From an uncultured Oscillospiraceae bacterium (lineage in GTDB: Bacteria; Bacillota; Clostridia; Oscillospirales; Ruminococcaceae), in contig URGV01000002.1 in the NCBI GenBank assembly GCA_900547455.1, positions 1 to 64,000 of the forward strand: 64,000 bases of DNA, in the 5' to 3' direction. The notes under the pieces are model-generated. The model was not told where the DNA came from. It saw only the letters and a list, made by a program, of their open reading frames with translations, and searched no databases. Shown one piece after another: positions 34,497-43,610 of this stretch. Every line of letters starts with the position of its first letter. Position 1 is the first letter of the stretch. The position numbers and the translations under genes are program-made.

Positions 34497-35282
34497 TCAA
34501 TTTTCTTCCCTGTTTTCGCGGTTCATTCGCTTGAGTTCCTTTTGCAGCCGCCGGATAATCCGCTTTTCCAGCCGGGAGATGTAGGACTGCGAGATACCGA
34601 TCAGGTCGGCCACCTCCTTCTGGGTGTGTTCGCGCCCGCCCTTCTGCAGTCCGAAGCGCAGCTCCATGATGGAGCGCTCCCGCTGTTCCAGCCCGGCAAT
34701 CGCCCGGTAGAGCATCGCGCGCTCCGACTCCCGCTCGATGCCGCTGCTCACCACATCCGGCTCGGTGCCCAGCACGTCCGAAAGCAGCAGCTCGTTGCCG
34801 TCCCAGTCGATGTTCAGCGGCTCGTCGATCGAAATCTCCCGCCGGCGGTTCTGGTTTTTGCGAAGGTACATCAAAATCTCGTTCTCGATGCAGCGGGAGG
34901 CGTAGGTGGCGAGCTTGATGTTCTTCTCAGGCGAGAAGGTGTTGACCGCCTTGATTAGGCCGATGGTACCAATCGAGATCAGATCCTCGATGTTGATGCC
35001 GGTGGACTCAAACTTTTTGGCGATGTAGACCACCAGCCGCAGGTTGTGCTCGATCAGCAGCTGCCGTGCCGACTGCTTCACCGGTTCATCGCAGGAGAGC
35101 AGGTCGGAAAAGACCTCTTCCTCCTCCTGGCGGTTGAGCGGCGGGGGCAGCGTCTGCGAGCCGTTGATGTAGTGAATCCCCTTTCTCCCGCTCAGCCAGG
35201 AAGCAAATTTTTGCAGGCGCTGCCGCAGCCAGCCTGCCTGCCGCCCGTCCCGTTTTTTCTTTTGTCTTTGCAAGACCTTCAT
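34497..35282 (-). CDS. sigE: Sporulation sigma factor SigE (mother-cell, early)
   Basis: The 261-residue protein is a sigma-70 factor with an N-terminal pro-sequence of about 30 basic residues ([21 protein letters not shown]), then regions 2.1-2.4 ([29 protein letters not shown]), region 3 and region 4 with the [28 protein letters not shown] 35282 is used because it overlaps spoIIGA by 4 bp (ATGA) and matches the known N-terminus; the open frame continues upstream only as a spoIIGA shadow. SpoIIGA removes the pro-sequence after septation. Unlike Bacillus, sigG does not follow within the next 2 kb. Confidence 0.96.
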   Translation of the reverse strand: MKVLQRQKKKRDGRQAGWLRQRLQKFASWLSGRKGIHYINGSQTLPPPLNRQEEEEVFSDLLSCDEPVKQSARQLLIEHNLRLVVYIAKKFESTGINIEDLISIGTIGLIKAVNTFSPEKNIKLATYASRCIENEILMYLRKNQNRRREISIDEPLNIDWDGNELLLSDVLGTEPDVVSSGIERESERAMLYRAIAGLEQRERSIMELRFGLQKGGREHTQKEVADLIGISQSYISRLEKRIIRRLQKELKRMNRENREEN

Positions 35283-36205
35283 CTTGATACACCGATCCTT
35301 TCCTTTGTTTGTTGGCGGGCTGCCCGGTGAAACGCCTGTTCCCCCACCAGCAGCTTCCAGGAGCCGTCCCCCAGCGGCTGCTCCGAGACAGCCAGATAAA
35401 ATTCCTCCACCCGGTACTCCGTCCCTTCCCCCTGCGGGCGCAGGATCATCCACTCCCCCTTCACCGCCGGCAACAGTCCGTTTTGGGAGATGGTGGAAAA
35501 GGGAATCTGCCGGATCTGCGGCGCAGCGGGAAGGTCTGTCCGACCGCGCAGAAGCTGATGGACCGCCTCCAGCAGCTCCCAGTCCAGAAGCTGCGCAGCA
35601 ACCCCCTCGTCGCAGACCACCACCGGCGCGCCGCTGAACGGCTCGACCAGGGCATTGCCGCTGTCGACAAATCCGGTCAGCTCTTTGCACTGGCCGCACA
35701 CCTGCAGCTGCACCTGGCAGAGCCGCTGCGCCGGGGCCGCCGCGCGCAGCAGGCGGTCGATCAGCCAGACAAAGGCGTAGGCTCCGCACAGGCAGAGGAC
35801 AAATGCCGGCGGCCGCACATGGAAATAGACGGCGTTGTGAAAGACAAACATCCCGGTCCCAGCATAAAACCGCTTGAACAGGCTCAGCACCGCGAACAGT
35901 CCACAGCTGACCGCCAGCAGCAGCACACACTCCTTACAGAAACGCCGCCATCCGCCCCAGGCAAAGCCCAGGCAAACCATCAGCATGCAGCAGGCCACCT
36001 GTAGCAAAAGCTGTCCCAAATCCTCATGCGGCAAAGGCGGCAGAAAGATGCTCAGCGAGAACAACGATCCTATCGCTGCCGCTGCCACCCTGCGCCATCC
36101 GCCCTGCGTCCCCCGCCCACCTGCCCGGGCAAGCAGACTCAGCAGCAGAAAGTCCACCAGGAAATTGCTGACTAGCAAAATATCCACATACACACCCTGC
36201 ACCAT
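35279..36205 (-). CDS. spoIIGA: Pro-SigE processing peptidase SpoIIGA
   Basis: The 308-residue protein has five membrane segments in its first 155 residues and a C-terminal aspartic-protease half with the motif FVDSGNAL, the catalytic Asp being 181, almost the same position as in Bacillus. The protease dimerises and cleaves pro-SigE in response to the forespore signal. It is the first gene of the two-gene operon, with a Spo0A-like promoter upstream. Confidence 0.93.
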   Translation of the reverse strand: MVQGVYVDILLVSNFLVDFLLLSLLARAGGRGTQGGWRRVAAAAIGSLFSLSIFLPPLPHEDLGQLLLQVACCMLMVCLGFAWGGWRRFCKECVLLLAVSCGLFAVLSLFKRFYAGTGMFVFHNAVYFHVRPPAFVLCLCGAYAFVWLIDRLLRAAAPAQRLCQVQLQVCGQCKELTGFVDSGNALVEPFSGAPVVVCDEGVAAQLLDWELLEAVHQLLRGRTDLPAAPQIRQIPFSTISQNGLLPAVKGEWMILRPQGEGTEYRVEEFYLAVSEQPLGDGSWKLLVGEQAFHRAARQQTKERIGVSR

Positions 36206-36228
36206 CTGGCCTTCCCCCTTTGGTTTGT

Positions 36229-36260
36229 ATTATAGTCTTTTTTTCTGCGAGACTTGTCAA
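36229..36260 (-). promoter_or_regulatory. Putative Spo0A-controlled promoter of spoIIGA-sigE
   Basis: On the minus strand TTGACA (36260-36255) and TATAAT (36234-36229) are 20 bp apart, too wide for normal sigma-A but like the stretched spoIIG promoters that need Spo0A. TTGTCAAA (36254-36261, plus strand), one mismatch from the 0A box TTGTCGAA, overlaps the -35. Confidence 0.6.
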
Positions 36261-36286
36261 AAGAGCTCCCCGAACGCAAACTCCCC

Positions 36287-36315
36287 TTTACCTTCCGAAT
36301 TTTCCGTGTTATAAT
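36287..36315 (+). promoter_or_regulatory. Promoter of the SGNH lipoprotein gene
   Basis: TTTACC (36287-36292), a 17-bp spacer and TATAAT (36310-36315), about 47 bp ahead of the TTG start. Divergent from the spoIIGA promoter. Confidence 0.65.
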
Positions 36316-36362
36316 AGGGAACAGCTATTACCAAAAACACCACAAGAAAAGAAGGGTTTTGT

Positions 36363-37127
36363 TTGCAGTATCAATCATCCCTGTTTGGCCTGCTGCGCAA
36401 AGGTGCGGCGCTGCTGCTATGCCTGTGCCTGCTGGCAGGCTGCACCAATCAGCAGCAGGAACAGCCGCAGCTGGCCTCCTCCACCGGGACAGAGCCGGAA
36501 CAAACCGAGGAAAGCACCAGCAGCCATGAGGTTGACGCCGAATATTATCTGGGAGAGACCACCTTCATCGGGGACAGCCGCACCAACGGCCTGCTGACCT
36601 ATCAGCTGCTCCCGCCCGAGCAGGTATTTGCCATCGACGGCAGCACCCAAAAGACCATCCGGGAGGACGCCTTCATCCAGCTGGAGCCGGGTGGAGAATA
36701 CCTTACTGTAGAGGAAGCGGTGGCTGAGCGCCAGCCCAGCCGCATCCTTATCGCCTTCGGGGTCAATGCCATCCCGCTGATGACCGACGAGGAGTTCATG
36801 GAAGAATACGACATCCTGGTCGACCAGCTGGTGGCCGTTTCGCCCGACAGCAAAATTGTCATCCAGTCGATTCTGCCGGTGGCAAACTGGAAGTATCTGG
36901 AGATGCCCTCGCTGACCAACGAGAACATCGACTACCACAACGCCCTGCTCGAAGACTATGCCGAGGAAAACGGCTACACCTTTTTCGATATCTCCGACTA
37001 TTTTAAGGATGAGACGGGTGCGCTGGACTACACCTACGACGCAGGGGACGGGCTGCACTTCAACCAAACCTTCTACCACACCTATCTGGAGCTGCTCACC
37101 ACCGAGATGCCTGCGGCGGCGGCATGA
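36363..37127 (+). CDS. SGNH/GDSL-hydrolase-like lipoprotein
   Basis: The 254-residue product starts at TTG 36363 (GAAGGG six bases upstream). It has a lipoprotein signal peptide ending LAGC, a low-complexity Gln/Ser/Glu linker (about 30-55) and a hydrolase domain: FIGDSRTNG (block I Ser), FGVNAIP (block III Asn) and DGLHFNQ (block V Asp/His). It should be anchored outside the membrane and could remove acyl groups from wall polymers or lipids. Its position next to spoIIGA may be accidental. It is followed by the intergenic repeat. Confidence 0.85.
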   Translation: MQYQSSLFGLLRKGAALLLCLCLLAGCTNQQQEQPQLASSTGTEPEQTEESTSSHEVDAEYYLGETTFIGDSRTNGLLTYQLLPPEQVFAIDGSTQKTIREDAFIQLEPGGEYLTVEEAVAERQPSRILIAFGVNAIPLMTDEEFMEEYDILVDQLVAVSPDSKIVIQSILPVANWKYLEMPSLTNENIDYHNALLEDYAEENGYTFFDISDYFKDETGALDYTYDAGDGLHFNQTFYHTYLELLTTEMPAAAA

Positions 37128-37136
37128 TGCCGCACC

Positions 37137-37405
37137 CAATTCGCGAACTGGGCTCCTGCTTAACGATACTCAACGCTCTCGCGTAGGTCGCTTGCCTTCG
37201 GCTGCGCTCGTTTGCGAGAAGCCTTTCCGCCGCGGGTTGGTGCTTGGTTTTTGTAAAAGCCAAAGCGCGAAATTGCCTGTGGGCTCAGCCCACCGCGCAG
37301 ATCGCTTGCCTTCGGCTGCGCTCGTTTGTGAAGGACCTTCCACCGTGGACAGCAGCTTGGTTCTTGTAAAAACCAAAACGCGAAATTGCTTGTGGGCTCA
37401 GCCCA
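37137..37405. repeat. Dispersed intergenic repeat, two tandem units
   Basis: Two units share the modules CGCTTGCCTTCGGCTGCGCT (37190 and 37302), GCTTGGTT-T-TTGTAAAA-CCAAA-CGCGAAATTG and GTGGGCTCAGCCCAC (37275 and 37391). A related unit lies at 50468-50695. They fill most of the 350-bp gap 37128-37477. Short open frames inside (for instance the peptide TSAAEGKRPTRER in reverse) are non-coding by-products. The internal dyads suggest structured RNA or REP-like elements. Confidence 0.7.
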
Positions 37406-37410
37406 CTACA

Positions 37411-37449
37411 AAAACTCCCCGACGCTCCATTTGGAGCGCCGGGGAGTTG
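37411..37449. terminator. Terminator between repeat and msrA
   Basis: AACTCCCCGACGCTCC (37413-37428) pairs with GGAGCGCCGGGGAGTT (37433-37448), 16 bp with one mismatch that is a G-U on the minus strand, followed there by TTTTTG. It ends msrA transcripts. Confidence 0.82.
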
Positions 37450-37477
37450 CTTTTATCCGCCAATTGCGGATTGGGTT

Positions 37478-37990
37478 TTACTTTGCTCTGGACTGCTCAT
37501 AGGCCTGTTCGAACAGGCCGGGGTCCAGGTGGCAGTAGCCGTTTGGATTTTTCTCCAGGTACTTCTGGTGGTATTCCTCCGCCGGGTAGAAGTTGGTCAG
37601 TGGCAGGCATTCGACAGCAATCGGCTTGTCGTAGTGCTTGCCCAGCTCCTGCAGCTGCTCGCGGATCACCGGCTCCTCTGCCGGGTCGGTGTAGTAGATA
37701 CCGGTGCGGTACTGGCTGCCGCTGTCCCCGCCCTGTCGGTTGACCGAGGTGGGATTGATGGAGCGAAAGTAAAATCCCAGCAGCTTTGCCAGCGGGAGCT
37801 TCTGGCTGTCGTACACCACCCGCACCGTCTCGGCGTGGCCAGTGTTGTTGTGACAGACCTCCTCATAGCTGGGGTGTTCGGTGCAGCCGTTGGCAAATCC
37901 GACCTCGGTTTCCAGCACGCCGTCGATCTGGTCCAGATACTTCTGGGTTCCCCAGAAGCACCCGCCCGCGAGATAGATTGTTCTGTTCAT
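37478..37990 (-). CDS. msrA: Peptide methionine-S-sulfoxide reductase A
   Basis: The 170-residue enzyme repairs S-methionine sulfoxide in proteins. The catalytic Cys11 lies in GGCFWGTQ, with the Glu of HAETV and the Tyr-rich substrate pocket (SGSQYRTGIYY). The typical MsrB fusion is absent. It starts 26 bp after the upstream XRE gene on the same strand, so it is the second gene of that small operon. Confidence 0.96.
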   Translation of the reverse strand: MNRTIYLAGGCFWGTQKYLDQIDGVLETEVGFANGCTEHPSYEEVCHNNTGHAETVRVVYDSQKLPLAKLLGFYFRSINPTSVNRQGGDSGSQYRTGIYYTDPAEEPVIREQLQELGKHYDKPIAVECLPLTNFYPAEEYHQKYLEKNPNGYCHLDPGLFEQAYEQSRAK

Positions 37991-38016
37991 CGCATATTCT
38001 TCCTTTCTCAGCCGTA

Positions 38017-38382
38017 TCAGTCCCGCCCTTTTTGCCCCTGCTGTTCCTGAAAGCGGAAATAGGCCAGGGCAATCTGCTCAAAGAAAAGCTCTTTGCTGCG
38101 GGCGGGCATCTCACTTTCAAACACATCCTGCGCCTGACGCAGCGCGCGTTCCATCTTTGCCTGTGGCGAGGAGGCTGCAAGCGCGCCCATCCCCTCCATC
38201 AGGCTTTCCGGCTGCACCCCCAGTGCCTGTGCAAAGCGTTCCACCACGTCGATTTTGGGCGCGCGGCTGTTCTTCTCATAGTTGTAGATCGAGCGCTCGG
38301 TGATGCCGGTTCTCCTTGCCAGCTCCGCCTGGGTCATCCCGATGGATGTTCGCGCCCGTTTCAGGTTCTCTCCAAAGGACAT
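38017..38382 (-). CDS. XRE-family HTH regulator upstream of msrA
   Basis: The 121-residue protein has a standard HTH (residues 1-65; LKRARTSIGMTQAELARRTGITERSIYNYEKN) and a short helical C-terminal domain (KMERALRQAQDVFESEMPARSKELFFEQIALAYFRF). ATG 38382 is chosen for its GGGAGGGAGG SD. Its place ahead of msrA suggests control of that gene, perhaps in response to stress (inference). Confidence 0.88.
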   Translation of the reverse strand: MSFGENLKRARTSIGMTQAELARRTGITERSIYNYEKNSRAPKIDVVERFAQALGVQPESLMEGMGALAASSPQAKMERALRQAQDVFESEMPARSKELFFEQIALAYFRFQEQQGQKGRD

Positions 38383-38470
38383 CCGTCCTCCCTCCCTTGT
38401 GATACAGGTTTGACCGGCGGCCACCCTCCCTCTCTAAAAAGCCGGCTGCCGTTACCGTTATTATAGCACA

Positions 38471-38508
38471 AAAGAGGGGGAAAGGAATATCCTTTCCCCC
38501 TCTTTTTT
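38471..38508. terminator. Strong bidirectional terminator
   Basis: AAAGAGGGGGAAAGGA (38471-38486) pairs perfectly with TCCTTTCCCCCTCTTT (38490-38505), 16 bp with a 3-nt loop, then TTT. It closes the upstream minus-strand gene of the XRE regulon. Confidence 0.88.
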
Positions 38509-38523
38509 ACAGTTCTTTCATTC

Positions 38524-39003
38524 TTATTCTTCGGTTTCTTCGTATTCTTCATCTTCATCGTCGTCCATATCCGGGACCATGCAGGCGCAGTAGCGGACAA
38601 TCTCGTCCACCGCATTCAGGCTGAACACCTGCGCCAGCTTGACCCCGACGCAGATGCCTGCCAGGCTTGCGATCTGCCGTTCCTCCTCAATCCGGGCGAT
38701 GGTGCGCTTGGAATATTCCTTGATCAGCGGGTCGTTGCGTTTTTTCAGCTCCTGGCGCGCCTCCTTGTATTTGGCTACACGCTTTTGAAAATCCTTGTTT
38801 TCGCTCAGAATGTGGTAAATCTGTTCCGCATAGTCCTCCAGCATATAGGAGCAGGCGTCCCCGATCTGCTCGGGAAAGCTCCTTTTCTCCTCCACTTCTT
38901 TCTGGTCCATATCCAGCTCCATCATTTTCACCATATAGTCGTAGGCCGTCAAAATCTGCCGCCTTCTCTCACCAAATTGTTCCAGGTCCGATGCTTTTAC
39001 CAT
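38524..39003 (-). CDS. Uncharacterised helical protein with acidic tail
   Basis: The 159-residue protein looks all-helical: charged helices throughout (QKEVEEKRSFPEQIGDACSY, KKRNDPLIKEYSKRTIARIEEE), two Cys near 140 (RYCACM) and a final run of Asp/Glu (DMDDDEDEEYEE). No membrane segment or known motif. It has a good SD (AAGGAG) and a sharply defined operator-like site upstream that also occurs near the next HTH gene, so it is probably the main target of that regulator. I do not recognise the family. Confidence 0.7.
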   Translation of the reverse strand: MVKASDLEQFGERRRQILTAYDYMVKMMELDMDQKEVEEKRSFPEQIGDACSYMLEDYAEQIYHILSENKDFQKRVAKYKEARQELKKRNDPLIKEYSKRTIARIEEERQIASLAGICVGVKLAQVFSLNAVDEIVRYCACMVPDMDDDEDEEYEETEE

Positions 39004-39030
39004 TGTGGTGTCTCCTTTGATTATGATTTA

Positions 39031-39057
39031 TTTAGGGATAACTCCCTTATTAGTTCC
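39031..39057. promoter_or_regulatory. Operator-like site A of the small XRE regulon
   Basis: GGGATAACTCCCTTAT-TAGTTCC lies just downstream of the minus-strand -10 TATAAT (39064-39059) of the acidic-tail gene. GGGA/TCCC makes a dyad and TAGTTCC follows at fixed spacing; the same layout recurs at 39574-39596. Confidence 0.6.
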
Positions 39058-39102
39058 TATTATACTCTTTTTTAAGAACTTTGTATAGAGCTTTTTCATA
39101 AA

Positions 39103-39133
39103 AAAAGCAGCCGCTTTTCAGACGGCTGCTTTT
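39103..39133 (-). terminator. Terminator of the XRE autoregulator
   Basis: AAAAGCAGCCG (39103-39113) pairs with CGGCTGCTTTT (39123-39133); read on the minus strand the stem is followed by TTTTTTATG. The right arm overlaps the stop codon of the HTH gene. Confidence 0.8.
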
Positions 39134-39482
39134 ATCCTTGCATATTTTGTAACATCGCATCGAGTACATCAAGAACTAATTTTCGTTGTTGCGGCGTCAG
39201 CTCCGAAATTTTCTTTTCCAAATCGCTTGCTTTCATTTTATACTGTACCACAAGACTATCCTGAAGAGCTTCATCTGCGGACAGTTCCAACACATTGAGC
39301 AACCTGACAAAGGTTTCCATTTTGGGAATCTTTTCACCGCGTTCAATATCCGAGACATAGCGGTCACTAAGCTCAACCTTTGCAGCAAAGCTCCCTATTG
39401 AGAATCCTTTTGCGCTGCGTGCAGCTCTCAGCCGCTTGCCCAACTCGGCAGTATGAATGGGATGCTCATTTTGTTTATCCAT
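39132..39482 (-). CDS. XRE-family HTH repressor, probable autoregulator
   Basis: The 116-residue protein has a XRE domain (residues about 13-68; LRAARSAKGFSIGSFAAKVELSDR, then SDIERGEKIPKMETFVRLLN) and a short helical C-terminus with KKISELTPQQRKLVLDVLDAM. Its promoter is framed by an 11-bp inverted repeat (TATCTGTTCAT/ATGAACAGATA) and by GGGA-type sites that also precede the next gene. These features point to a repressor that controls itself and the acidic-tail gene downstream. Confidence 0.88.
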   Translation of the reverse strand: MDKQNEHPIHTAELGKRLRAARSAKGFSIGSFAAKVELSDRYVSDIERGEKIPKMETFVRLLNVLELSADEALQDSLVVQYKMKASDLEKKISELTPQQRKLVLDVLDAMLQNMQG

Positions 39483-39497
39483 CTGACCACCTCGCCT

Positions 39498-39600
39498 TTT
39501 TAGAGGAAATCTCCCCTATCTGTTCATGCTTTTATTATAATGAACAGATAAGGTGGCCAAAATGATTCATTAAGGGAAAATTCCCTAAATAGTTCCGTAA
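39498..39600. promoter_or_regulatory. Operator region B/C around the XRE promoter
   Basis: Site B (AGGAAATCTCCCCTATCTGTTCA, broken as AGGA-N4-TCCCC and CTGTTCA) lies at 39503-39526. TATCTGTTCAT (39517-39527) and ATGAACAGATA (39540-39550) are exact inverted arms on both sides of the minus-strand -10. Site C (GGGA-N4-TCCCT then TAGTTCC) lies at 39574-39596. Together they look like multiple repressor sites. Confidence 0.6.
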
Positions 39601-39662
39601 GATTTCGGGGCCGGGCCGTGGAGCAGAAGTGCAACCCACACTCCTGCCTCCAAAATGAAAGA

Positions 39663-39710
39663 AGAAAGGCCAATTTGCCCACCTTCTCTAAGTGACAAAT
39701 TGGCCTTTCT
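39663..39710. terminator. Long inverted repeat in the gap before dnaJ
   Basis: AGAAAGGCCAATTTG (39663-39677) and CAAATTGGCCTTTCT (39696-39710) are exact 15-bp arms with an 18-nt loop. On the minus strand they are followed by TCTTTC, so a backup terminator for the heat-shock operon is possible; a small structured RNA cannot be excluded. Confidence 0.5.
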
Positions 39711-39722
39711 CTGTACTACAAA

Positions 39723-39753
39723 AAGAGGGAATCTCGAAAGGAGATTCCCTCTT
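39723..39753 (-). terminator. Terminator of the hrcA-grpE-dnaK-dnaJ operon
   Basis: AAGAGGGAATCTC (39723-39735) pairs exactly with GAGATTCCCTCTT (39741-39753); on the minus strand TTTTTG follows. It lies 7 bp after the dnaJ stop. Confidence 0.88.
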
Positions 39754-39759
39754 GAACAA

Positions 39760-40926
39760 CTAATCCTTCATAAAATCCTTGAGCTTATCGAAGAACCCTT
39801 TTCGTTTGCGGTAGTTCTTGTCGCCGGTCAGCGAATCAAAGTCCTTGAGCGCGTCCTTCTGCTTGGCGGTCAGGTTGGTCGGCACCTCCAGGTTGACCTG
39901 GACATACTGGTCGCCCCGGCCCCGGCCGTTGACATACGGGATGCCCTTGTTGCGCAGACGGAACACCGTCGCCGGCTGGGTACCCTCCGGAATATTGTAC
40001 TTGACCTTGCCGTCGATGGTCGGCACAACCACCTCGTCGCCCAGTACTGCCTGCGCGAAGGTAATCGGGATCTCGCACCAGACGTCAAAGCCGTCGCGCT
40101 CAAACAGCGGGTCTGGCCGTACGTTGGCGGTCACATTGACATCTCCCGCCGGGCCGCCATTGACACCGTGGTCGCCCTGTCCACGCAGCACAAAGGTCTG
40201 GCCATTGTCGATGCCCGCCGGGACATCCACCTCCAGCCGCACCGATTTGCGCACACGGCCCATGCCCTTGCACTTGTCGCACGGGGTCTTGATGATCTTG
40301 CCGGTACCGCCGCAGCGGCTGCAGGCCTTCACGCTCTGCACCACACCGAACGGGGTGCGCTGCTGCACCCGCACCTGTCCACTGCCGTGGCAGTCCGGGC
40401 AGGTCTCGGGAGAGGTGCCTTTGGCGGCTCCGGTGCCGCCGCAGTCCTCGCACTTAATCAGGCGGGAGAAGTTGATCTCCTTTTTGCAGCCCTTGGCCGC
40501 CTCCATGAAGGAGAGCGCGATGTCGATGTTAATGTTGTTGCCGCGGATCGGCGCGTTGGGGTTGCGGGTTCTGCTCGAGCCGCCAAAACCGCCAAAGCCG
40601 CTGCCGCCGCCGAAAAAGCTGTCGAAGATATCGCCGATGTCGCCAAAGTCAAAACCGAAGCCGCCTGCACCGCCAGCGCCGCCGCCATAGCTCGGATCGA
40701 CGCCCGCATGGCCAAACTGGTCGTAACGCGCGCGCTTCTCCGAGTCGGAGAGCACCGCGTAGGCCTCGTTGACCTCTTTAAATTTGGCTTCTGCATCCTT
40801 GTCCCCCGGATTCAGGTCCGGGTGGTATTGTTTGGCAAGCTTGCGGTAAGCCTTTTTCAGCTCGTCGTCGCTGCAGCCCTTCTGCACGCCGAGCACTTCA
40901 TAATAATCTCTTTTTTCCTCTGCCAA
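39760..40926 (-). CDS. dnaJ: Chaperone protein DnaJ
   Basis: The 388-residue co-chaperone has all parts: J domain (HPD in QYHPDLNPG), Gly/Phe-rich linker (about 70-120), four CxxCxGxG zinc motifs ([32 protein letters not shown]) and the peptide-binding C-terminus. TTG 40926 is the likely start, with GAGG nine bases upstream and the usual first residues [13 protein letters not shown]. It stimulates DnaK ATPase and binds unfolded protein. Last gene of the heat-shock operon. Confidence 0.97.
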   Translation of the reverse strand: MAEEKRDYYEVLGVQKGCSDDELKKAYRKLAKQYHPDLNPGDKDAEAKFKEVNEAYAVLSDSEKRARYDQFGHAGVDPSYGGGAGGAGGFGFDFGDIGDIFDSFFGGGSGFGGFGGSSRTRNPNAPIRGNNINIDIALSFMEAAKGCKKEINFSRLIKCEDCGGTGAAKGTSPETCPDCHGSGQVRVQQRTPFGVVQSVKACSRCGGTGKIIKTPCDKCKGMGRVRKSVRLEVDVPAGIDNGQTFVLRGQGDHGVNGGPAGDVNVTANVRPDPLFERDGFDVWCEIPITFAQAVLGDEVVVPTIDGKVKYNIPEGTQPATVFRLRNKGIPYVNGRGRGDQYVQVNLEVPTNLTAKQKDALKDFDSLTGDKNYRKRKGFFDKLKDFMKD

Positions 40927-41035
40927 ATGGTTCACCCTCTTTGATGTTTCCTTTGAATCCGGTTTCAGCACACTGCTAACTCTATGCGGTCAAAGGTTGT
41001 GATTTGATCAAAACCAATCTTCATTTTTTCATGCC

Positions 41036-41067
41036 ATGAGGATTGGGAGAGCTCTCCCAATCCTCAT
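41036..41067 (-). other. Intercistronic perfect hairpin between dnaK and dnaJ
   Basis: ATGAGGATTGGGAGAG and its exact complement lie back to back, a 32-bp palindrome. Neither side has a T-run, so it is not a normal terminator. In an operon RNA it would form a stable stem just after dnaK, a typical place for an RNA-stability or processing element that sets the dnaK/dnaJ ratio. Confidence 0.6.
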
Positions 41068-41083
41068 ACCAAACAATCGTTGA

Positions 41084-42928
<1,845 letters not shown>

Positions 42929-42994
42929 TTACCTCCATTTTTTGTTCAGCACTAAATATCGTTCTGGAAATGCTTTCCTTTGATCAATTTATTG

Positions 42995-43585
42995 TTAGTT
43001 TGCAACCTTTACCATTGCGTACCGGACCACCCGGTCGCCGATGCGGTAGCCCTTTTGCAGCACCTGCGCCACCACGTTGTCGCCCAGTGAGTCGTCCTCA
43101 ATGTGCATCACCGCGTTGTGCAGGTCCGGGTTAAACGGTTCGCCCTCCTTGCCGATTTCCTCCACCGACAGCTCCTTCATCGTCTTGCAGAAGGTTTGGA
43201 AGATCAGGTCGACGCCCTTCTTAAAGGCCTCGTCGCTGCACTCGGTCTGCATGGCGCGCTCAAAATTGTCGATGATCGGCAGGAACTTTTCGACGGTGTC
43301 CGCCTTGGCCTGCGGGTAGATGGCATCCTTCTCCTTGATGGAGCGCTTACGGTAGTTGTCGTACTCCGCCAGCGTCCGCAACAGCCGGTCGGACTGCTCC
43401 TTGAGCTGTTCTTCCTGCTCCTGCAGCTTTTTGTTGAGCTCCTCAATCTGCTGCCGGAGCTGCTCTGCCGAAAGCTCTTCGGACGCAGACGCCTGCTTTC
43501 CATCCTCTTTCTGCTCCGGCGCAGTCTCAGACGCTTGCGCCTTTGTCTGCTCCGGCTCGTGTTCTTTTTTCTTTTTCTCCGGCAC
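42995..43585 (-). CDS. grpE: Nucleotide exchange factor GrpE
   Basis: The 196-residue protein has a charged, disordered N-terminus (KKKKEHEPEQTKAQ), a long coiled coil (LRQQIEELNKKLQEQEEQLKEQSDRLLRTLAEYDNYRKRS split by my reading into continuous heptads) and the beta-wing ending VVAQVLQKGYRIGDRVVRYA. GTG 43585 is the likely start: GGGGA lies eight bases upstream. It releases ADP from DnaK. Gaps to hrcA (25 bp) and dnaK (72 bp) fit one operon. Confidence 0.96.
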   Translation of the reverse strand: MPEKKKKEHEPEQTKAQASETAPEQKEDGKQASASEELSAEQLRQQIEELNKKLQEQEEQLKEQSDRLLRTLAEYDNYRKRSIKEKDAIYPQAKADTVEKFLPIIDNFERAMQTECSDEAFKKGVDLIFQTFCKTMKELSVEEIGKEGEPFNPDLHNAVMHIEDDSLGDNVVAQVLQKGYRIGDRVVRYAMVKVAN

Positions 43586-43610
43586 GTCTATGTCCCCTTT
43601 TCTTTTTATT

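Noticed and set aside
37170-37376. 68-codon minus-strand frame inside the repeat
   Set aside because: Same kind of peptide (TSAAEGKRPTRER) arises in each repeat copy; it reflects the repeat, not a gene.
39655-40944. 429-codon plus-strand open frame opposite dnaJ
   Set aside because: It is the antisense shadow of a complete dnaJ; no SD and low-complexity Ala/Val/Arg composition.
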